Shown here: positions 58,855 through 64,000 of the stretch, piece by piece
How the letters are laid out: each line of letters starts with the position of its first letter
How positions within the stretch are numbered: position 1 is the first letter of the stretch
NCBI GenBank assembly: GCA_015680685.1
Contig: MNCI01010845.1
Location: forward strand, 942-64,941
Length of the DNA stretch: 64,000 bases
DNA from: Gnetum montanum
Lineage: Eukaryota > Streptophyta > Gnetopsida > Gnetales > Gnetaceae
Reading direction: 5' to 3'
Program-made: the position numbers and the translations under genes
The notes under the pieces: generated by a model
Told to the model about the DNA's origin: nothing
Seen by the model: only the letters and a program-made list of their open reading frames with translations
Databases searched by the model: none

Positions 58855-59560
58855 GTTTAAGAGGCTACTTTATGATTCTCTCCCAAATCTTGATAGTATG
58901 GCTCATTAGCTTGATCCCTCCATAATTTGCATAATGCTACACATCTCCTTTATTTTTATAGGTGGGAACAATAATGTTCTTTCTTCAATTATTAGGCATT
59001 TCTTCATCTTTCAAAGTTTTGTTAAATAATTGTATCAACTAAGAAACTCTTATATCTCCTATTGCTTTCCAAGCTTCTATAAGAATGTTATTTGGTCTAA
59101 TAACTTTTCTATTCATCTTTGATAAGGTTTTCTTCACCTCAAAGAAGGAAAGTTCATGAACCAAACCAAAATTTGGTTCTTCATTTAAAATATCTTCTAT
59201 TTGAAATTATTTATTTAATAATTCTTGAAAATAACATTTCCACATATCCAAAATTCCATTGTCTGTTACCAAATTTTTTTCATGTACCTCTATTATGCTT
59301 TTGACATTATCAATATCTTTACATTTCTTTACCAATTTGTAAATAGATGTTTTTCCTTCCTTTGTTCTTAATTTCAAATAAAAGCTATCCAAAACCTTAT
59401 GCTTGGCTTTGGCTACTGCTACAATTGCTTTGGCTTTTCCATTTTGTATATAAGTGTATTATCTTGGTTTTTGCTTTTGTGCCATTCCTTAAAGTATTTT
59501 TTTTCTTTTTTTAGATAATATATTGCAATTGATCACTCTATCACCATATCTCCTTTGGGA
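58855..59560 (-). mobile_element. RTE-type LINE fragment (RT N-terminal part)
   Basis: On the minus strand: FKEWHKSK, then LDSFYLKLRTKEGKTSIYKL, KNLVTDNGILDMWKCYFQEL, then LFNKTLKDEEMPNN, VPTYKNKGDVQHYANYGGIK and LMSHTIKIWERII. These blocks are characteristic of plant RTE-clade RT (IYKNKGDxQxCxNYRGIKL). The open piece is 59392-59207. Stops interrupt the rest, and the catalytic YADD part is absent. Confidence 0.85.
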
Positions 59561-60310
59561 TGTATTGTTTTACCTTTTGTTTTACCAAAAACATTCTTTT
59601 CAATTTTCTAAATGCAACTTTCTATTTAGCGCCAAGTATTTGTTAAGTCTCATATTTTAACTATGTATGTTCTTGTAAGTTATAATTAGATTACTTGTTT
59701 TCTTTAGTGTTAAATAATGACACATTCCATTATTCACTTATATGTATGCACATATCATTCTACCTTAAAAATCTAGCTTGAGATTTTCAATTTTAATTTT
59801 CACTTCAACCATTTTCACTACCAACAAATTATTGGTTCCACAATTTATGATTCCAAACTTTTTTTAAAACATGCTAATTAAATTGAAGCTAAAATATGAT
59901 AAAAAAAATTAATCTCTTTATTACATTTGGAGTGTCATTATATTAAAAGTCACTAACTCATACTCCATTCACTTTTTACGTATATGTTTCTTTTTACTTG
60001 CCAACAAACTACTAAACTCAAATTAATTTGCCAATGTTTTTTTTAAATGACAAATGTAAAGTTCTTTAACATGAAAATGTGTCCATATGACATGATATGT
60101 GTCATTACATGCTTGTCTCTATATGTGTATTACTGTAATCATATTGTATCCATTTATTCAAGAATGGATGTTAAACTTGTAATTTATTATAACGGCTAAG
60201 TGAAGCAAATATTTGAATTCAGAAATATATATAGTATTGTCTTACGGCTAGTAGTTAACTCTCCATCCTACAATGACATAATTAACAAGTAAAACTATAA
60301 GAATTAATGA
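59561..60310. other. AT-rich non-coding spacer
   Basis: I see no gene, LTR end or repeat of note here. Confidence 0.5.
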
Positions 60311-60379
60311 TCAACGATGTTATCATCGTAATCTTGTATAATCTTATGTACCCTCAATGCAATGCAACATTCTAGAGTA

Positions 60380-60540
60380 GATACCTGCTTGAAAGCTTTG
60401 CTGATAAATGACCAAAGAGAAGAAGATGGGTGATCAACAGCAATACGAGGAAATTCATCATAATGAGCGACTAGCTGGCAACTGCAACTGCAATGGGGAA
60501 GCCATGTAAAAGTCCGTTGTAAAGCAACCTCAAACTTCTA
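60380..60540 (-). other. Possible exon fragment, unidentified
   Basis: A minus frame runs open from after a TAG at about 60540 for some 50 codons with a protein-like composition, including HYDEFPRIAVDHPSSSLW and then SFISKAFKQ, followed by GTATCT at about 60385, a candidate splice donor. The composition is less AT-rich than the surroundings. I do not recognise the family. It may be chance or a stranded exon. Confidence 0.2.
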
Positions 60541-60729
60541 TGCGTGATTACGCATAGAGTGACTAACTACTCACGTTATTTATTTATTATTTATTCTGGA
60601 TTGTACCAATGTTGCGGGTTCAGTGGTAAGACGGTCAAGCTTTAATTCCGTCCTCTTCACAGGCACAATACATACATACGATCATAAAAGTATGCAGTGC
60701 GGTTCAATATATAGGCCGTGACTTGCCGT

Positions 60730-60830
60730 GCATGGTGCTCCTGGTCAGTGGAAAATTGGTAGAAAACTCGGTAACAACATAATTTAATGTTTGAGAGTAA
60801 AGTCTAATTAAGGCGTGTTTGATTACATTT
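60730..60830 (-). repeat. Dispersed copy of the 138-bp repeat unit
   Basis: The complement contains CAAACATTAAATTATGTTGT, then TACCGAGTTTTCTACCAATT. This matches the CAAACATTGAATAGTCTTGTTACTGAGTTTTCAACTAACC-type core of the repeat at 26502-26925. It is a single unit in opposite orientation. Confidence 0.6.
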
Positions 60831-61020
60831 GAGTTTTCGATGCTTCTCGAGGATAAAAGGGTGGGATTTGACTCTTTTTGAATTTGCCCACTTGTAGTCA
60901 CCATTTTTTTCCTTAATAAAATCATTTTCGAAGTAGAAACACAAACAACCAGCTTGGGAGTAAGACACGGGGAGTAAGACACCAGAGGTGTATTACTATC
61001 ATGTTCAAAGAGTATAAATG

Positions 61021-61995
61021 TGTTGATGTGTTAATTTTGGACACCAACATTTAGAAAAAAAAAAACTGGGGAATAGTCTCAACTCAAGAGAGCTATGTCA
61101 TGTTTCAAAAAGTAAATGAAACAAAAAATTTGGGAGAATTTAAATTGAACAATTATCTTGAATTTTAATGAAAATATAGTAACTGGTAAATTTTTAACTT
61201 TTCCCTTGTCTCCCATTGCTACCGTGGGGTCCATTGCTACTGGTGGTGCCCAAATCCTGACCACTGCCAAAACATGTGCTTGCACCATTGTAACCTCACT
61301 CCACCCCACCTCTACTATCTGATGCCACTGGAGGAAGGAGAGAAAAAGAGACCCTGCTATTCCTCTTGCCATGTGTTTGATGTAGCAAAGGGAGAGTGAT
61401 GGTCATTCCACCTATCATGCACACCACTATGGTAGAGAGTGTGTGTGGAAGTGTGTGTGTGATCATCCCCACTGTGACAACACGTTACCATAGTTGCCTA
61501 CAATGCCATGCACACATTGGTTTGGGTGTGCCTACCACTACAGTTTGTGCCTCTATTTGCCATTGTCTACCACACATGTAGCCACCGAAAGGGAGAGAGA
61601 TCCCACATCATTCAATGCACCACTTGCCACCATCACACATCATGCACCACTGGGTGCAACTCACTGCAACTTCAACTCTTGCTACAGTGGCTAATTATTG
61701 TTAGCACCATTAACCATTGCTTATGCGTGCATCTCCTATATGCACACTATCTGTTGCACATGTAGCCGTCATTAGGAGAGAGAGACCTAGAACCCCTATG
61801 CTAACTACTACCAAAACATGCCATGTGCATAGCTATCAAAGGGAGAAAGGACCCGAGATCTATCCCTGCTCTAGAAAGAGGAGGGGCTCCCATTTCTACC
61901 TACAACCACAATTGCCACTACCACATGCTTTTCCAGAGAGAGGGGAGGTTGTTGGATCCCCCTTTTTGTTGGTCATGGTCACCTTTTATAGTTGT
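61021..61995. mobile_element. Truncated LTR of the E family
   Basis: Begins with the exact end TGTTGATG and follows E (GGGGAATAGTCTCAACT, AATATAGTAACTGGTAAA, TTGCTACTGGTGGTGCC). Collinearity is lost near 61995, after the CCTTTTATAGTTG segment, and the CATCAACA end is missing. Only the left part survives. Confidence 0.8.
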
Positions 61996-62024
61996 TGTTG
62001 CGTCAATTAAGACCACTCTCCTAC

Positions 62025-62071
62025 TGTGTCTACCATTGGTTAAGTGTAGGGGTACCTTGCCACTCATCAAC
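62025..62071 (+). repeat. End fragment of an A-D family LTR
   Basis: GTGTAGGGGTACCTTGCCACTCATCA is the plus-oriented terminal piece of the gypsy LTR. It is followed by ACTGGAGCCAATGAC, perhaps a ruined PBS. It directly abuts the truncated E-type LTR, so a recombination or deletion joined two unrelated LTRs. From 62072 to 62282 I see no gene. Confidence 0.7.
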
Positions 62072-62282
62072 TGGAGCCAATGACATTTGTAACTTAAAAT
62101 GGGCTTAATCACATATGAGAAAACTTACTTTGAGAATCTATTTAACCATATGCTCTATCTCTCTTAAGGACTAGATCTTCTATTTTAAGGACTTTACCTG
62201 CATATCTCTTGTCAAACCACCTTTTAACAATTTATCAATGATCAAGATTACAAAAATTGATACATGATCATAATTTGCTTGT

Positions 62283-62684
62283 TCATTTTCTATCAGGCAC
62301 TAAATTTGATGTCCAACTTGGATATTTCATAAGATGAATAATTTTAGACTCTAAAAGTTCATCAAGTTCTTCTTCCATCAAAGTTTCAATCTTAGGTCTC
62401 ATAAGTCTAAATTTTTGTAAGTCATTGAATACAACTTCTCTAGGAACATGTTCAATGGTTATGTCATCAAAATTTGGCACACCTTCTAATATTTTAAGGG
62501 ATAGGATCTCATGTATATCTTTGTCCTCCCCTAAAGATGGTAGGTTATCAAGAAGAAATCCCTTTCCATCATGTTGATGATAAGGCAAGGTATCTTCATA
62601 GATTTCTTCACCTTCTTTAGAAGTTTGATAGGGTTGGGTGAAATTTGTATGAGAAAAAGGATTTATTTTTGTAATTTCACTCAT
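62283..62684 (-). pseudogene. Protease-RT linker and RT N-terminus of element G
   Basis: This 133-codon frame has an acidic linker (LPSLGEDKDIHEILSLKILE, then GVPNFDDITIE) and the start of a gypsy RT (MEEELDELLESKIIHLMKYP, SWTSNLVPDRK). The fingers/palm blocks and the catalytic box lie beyond the break at 62283 and are absent. Confidence 0.8.
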
Positions 62685-62771
62685 ATGGTCATTTATAACA
62701 TGTTTGCCATGTTGAACCTCAATAACTCCAATATAAAGATTAGTGTTTTGATTTTCTAAATATTGATTTTG

Positions 62772-62975
62772 CTAATTAAAGGTTGCAACTACTTGTTTAT
62801 ATAAAGGCTCTCTTGGTATGACCATATATTCAGATTTTCCTTTGATAGGAATTAATAGTTCTGAGAAATTTGACCTAAAGGAGCCCCCAAAATTGGCTCC
62901 AAAAATCCTAGATAATAGAACATCATACGTAGATGACATATCAACTACTAAAATATCCATATAACATGTAAACAT
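62772..62975 (-). pseudogene. Protease C-terminal part of element G
   Basis: A 67-codon open frame with MDILVVDMSSTYDVLLSRIF, the block that follows the retropepsin active site in many plant gypsy elements, then a conserved GGSFRSNF. The active site itself, upstream in the same frame, reads DSRA in place of DSGA, and a stop separates it from this part. Confidence 0.75.
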
Positions 62976-64000
62976 AAGGTATTATTTAATTTGTACTTTC
63001 ACTCCTTTTAATAACCCTACTACTGGCACATTAGACCCATCAAGTTGTATCATACTTTTTGGTAGCATCTATGCTTCTAAGGTTTTACATATCTCAATTG
63101 GCATGACACTAGCAATTGCTCTTGAATCCATCAAATAATTATGAACATTCTTTCCTAAAATAATGGAGGTTTCTCTTTCTTGCTCATCATGAAATTGTTT
63201 GCATTTTGTATTGATAACGCATTAGGACTTTCTATGAAGTGAACTTGCCTTTCAGGGGTTCAGGATTTTTCTTTATTGGTTTCAAGTGTATAAGCTATCT
63301 TTTGAATCACATCTTTCATTTCATTAAAATGTAAAAGGTCATATATTAAAATGTTGGCTTTAATTTTCTTCAAATCCTCAACTAGATCATAAGTCTTCTA
63401 TTCTTCTTTGGCTTCTTGTTGAGGTGGAGTTATTCTCAGTATAGAAGGGGGGTTTGGTCATTGTGGGCCATTTGCTTGGGATGCTCCAGTTTAATTACTA
63501 GTGTTATTTTGTCTAGGAGCTCTCCTATTTGAAAGAGTATAGGGATCATTCCTAGTTTGTTGTTGTGTGTTATTCATAATGTTACTAAGTCTACGATAGT
63601 GAGTGTTATGTGAATTGGGATTGTTTACCATAACTTATTCCAATGAGGGAACTTCTTCATTCTCTACTTCATGGGGTATGTTTAGGATGATAATTGGGGA
63701 CTTCCCATCTTGTTGACCCTAGGCATTATCATCATATAATGCTAAAATTTGAGGACAAGTTTTCTTAGAATGTTGCCTAGTGTTATGGAGACAACAATAA
63801 TCATCATTGATTGATGTACTTGGCTTTTCAAATTGTATGGAAATTTTGTTGTTGTTTCACTTCAGATCAACTACTTCATTGGAAAGCTTTTGAAGTGAAG
63901 TCAATATCTAGGTCATTTGATTTTGAGTTTGAGTTGTAGGTCCAATAGGATTGGATATCCCATTTGGGTTTATGACTAATTGAATTAAGGCTTTCGATTT

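Larger units (their letters stand above)
62283..64000 (-). mobile_element. Second Ty3/gypsy lineage (G), gag to RT start, runs off window
   Basis: Read on the minus strand from the window edge: gag with a knuckle-like CCLHNTRQHSKKTC (about 63800-63755) and a Gln/Asn-rich part. Next a protease with YLMDSRAIASVMPIEICKTL (about 63140-63085), then VVDMSSTYDVLLSRIFGANF (62975-62880). Then an RT entry EEELDELLESKIIHLMKYPS, followed by WTSNLVPDRK (to 62283). The element is cut within RT. Protease and RT are too different from element C to be the same family. Confidence 0.8.

Noticed and set aside
60599-60640. tRNA-like string GGTTCAGTGGTAAGAC
   Set aside because: It resembles a box A, but no box B, anticodon arm or matching acceptor stem can be formed from the flanks. 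Neither a tRNA gene nor a SINE could be supported.

Overview
The window looks like nuclear DNA from a seed plant with a very large, repeat-filled genome. I infer a gymnosperm, but nothing here proves it. The base composition is AT-rich. I find no operons, no bacterial-type genes and no tRNA or rRNA genes. Nearly everything recognisable is retrotransposon sequence at different stages of decay, plus one host gene, an LRR receptor-like protein gene on the minus strand that is itself broken. Single N bases at 2792, 6281 and 41891, one beside a run of 23 G, show that parts are assembly joins.

Layout. 1-2791: no convincing gene; short repeats and a GC-rich patch. 2793-7706 (minus): Ty3/gypsy element A, with one LTR, a primer-binding site (PBS), gag and protease but no reverse transcriptase (RT). 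7900-11010 (minus): L1-type LINE remnant. 10450-13020 and 13045-15065: two tandem copies of a segment holding part of that LINE and the 3' end of the receptor gene. 14210-18058 (minus): the receptor gene, with one intron that carries a solo LTR. 19384-25683 (plus): decayed Ty1/copia element with both LTRs and the order gag, PR, INT, RT, RH. 26500-26925: in-frame 138-bp tandem repeat. 27489-30704: element E, two 1.4-kb LTRs around only 367 bp, with a perfect target-site duplication (TSD). 30880-38354 (plus): gypsy element D, lacking pol but carrying a long extra ORF that is split by a solo LTR. 38815-45696 (minus): gypsy element B, complete at both ends, gag and protease only. 46553-58794 (plus): gypsy element C, the only one with a full gag-PR-RT-RH-INT order, followed by the same extra ORF as D. 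58855-59560 (minus): RTE-type LINE. 61021-62071: truncated E-type LTR joined to a gypsy LTR end. 62283-64000 (minus): a different gypsy element running off the window.

How it fits together. Elements A, B, C and D and the solo LTR at 33979-34882 belong to one family or to close relatives. They share LTR ends TGATG...CATCA, a U3 with GATATC palindromes (absent or altered in C), a gag with a conserved Cys-containing motif, and a T-rich tract plus spacer after the coding part. A and B also have a PBS resembling the 3' end of tRNA-Asp. C represents the autonomous layout: gag-pol, spacer, extra ORF, polypurine tract (PPT), LTR. A and B share the same pol deletion, so they look like a gag-PR non-autonomous lineage that spread as such. 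D lost pol separately but kept the extra ORF. Every protein-coding element here carries stops or frameshifts, so none is likely active now.
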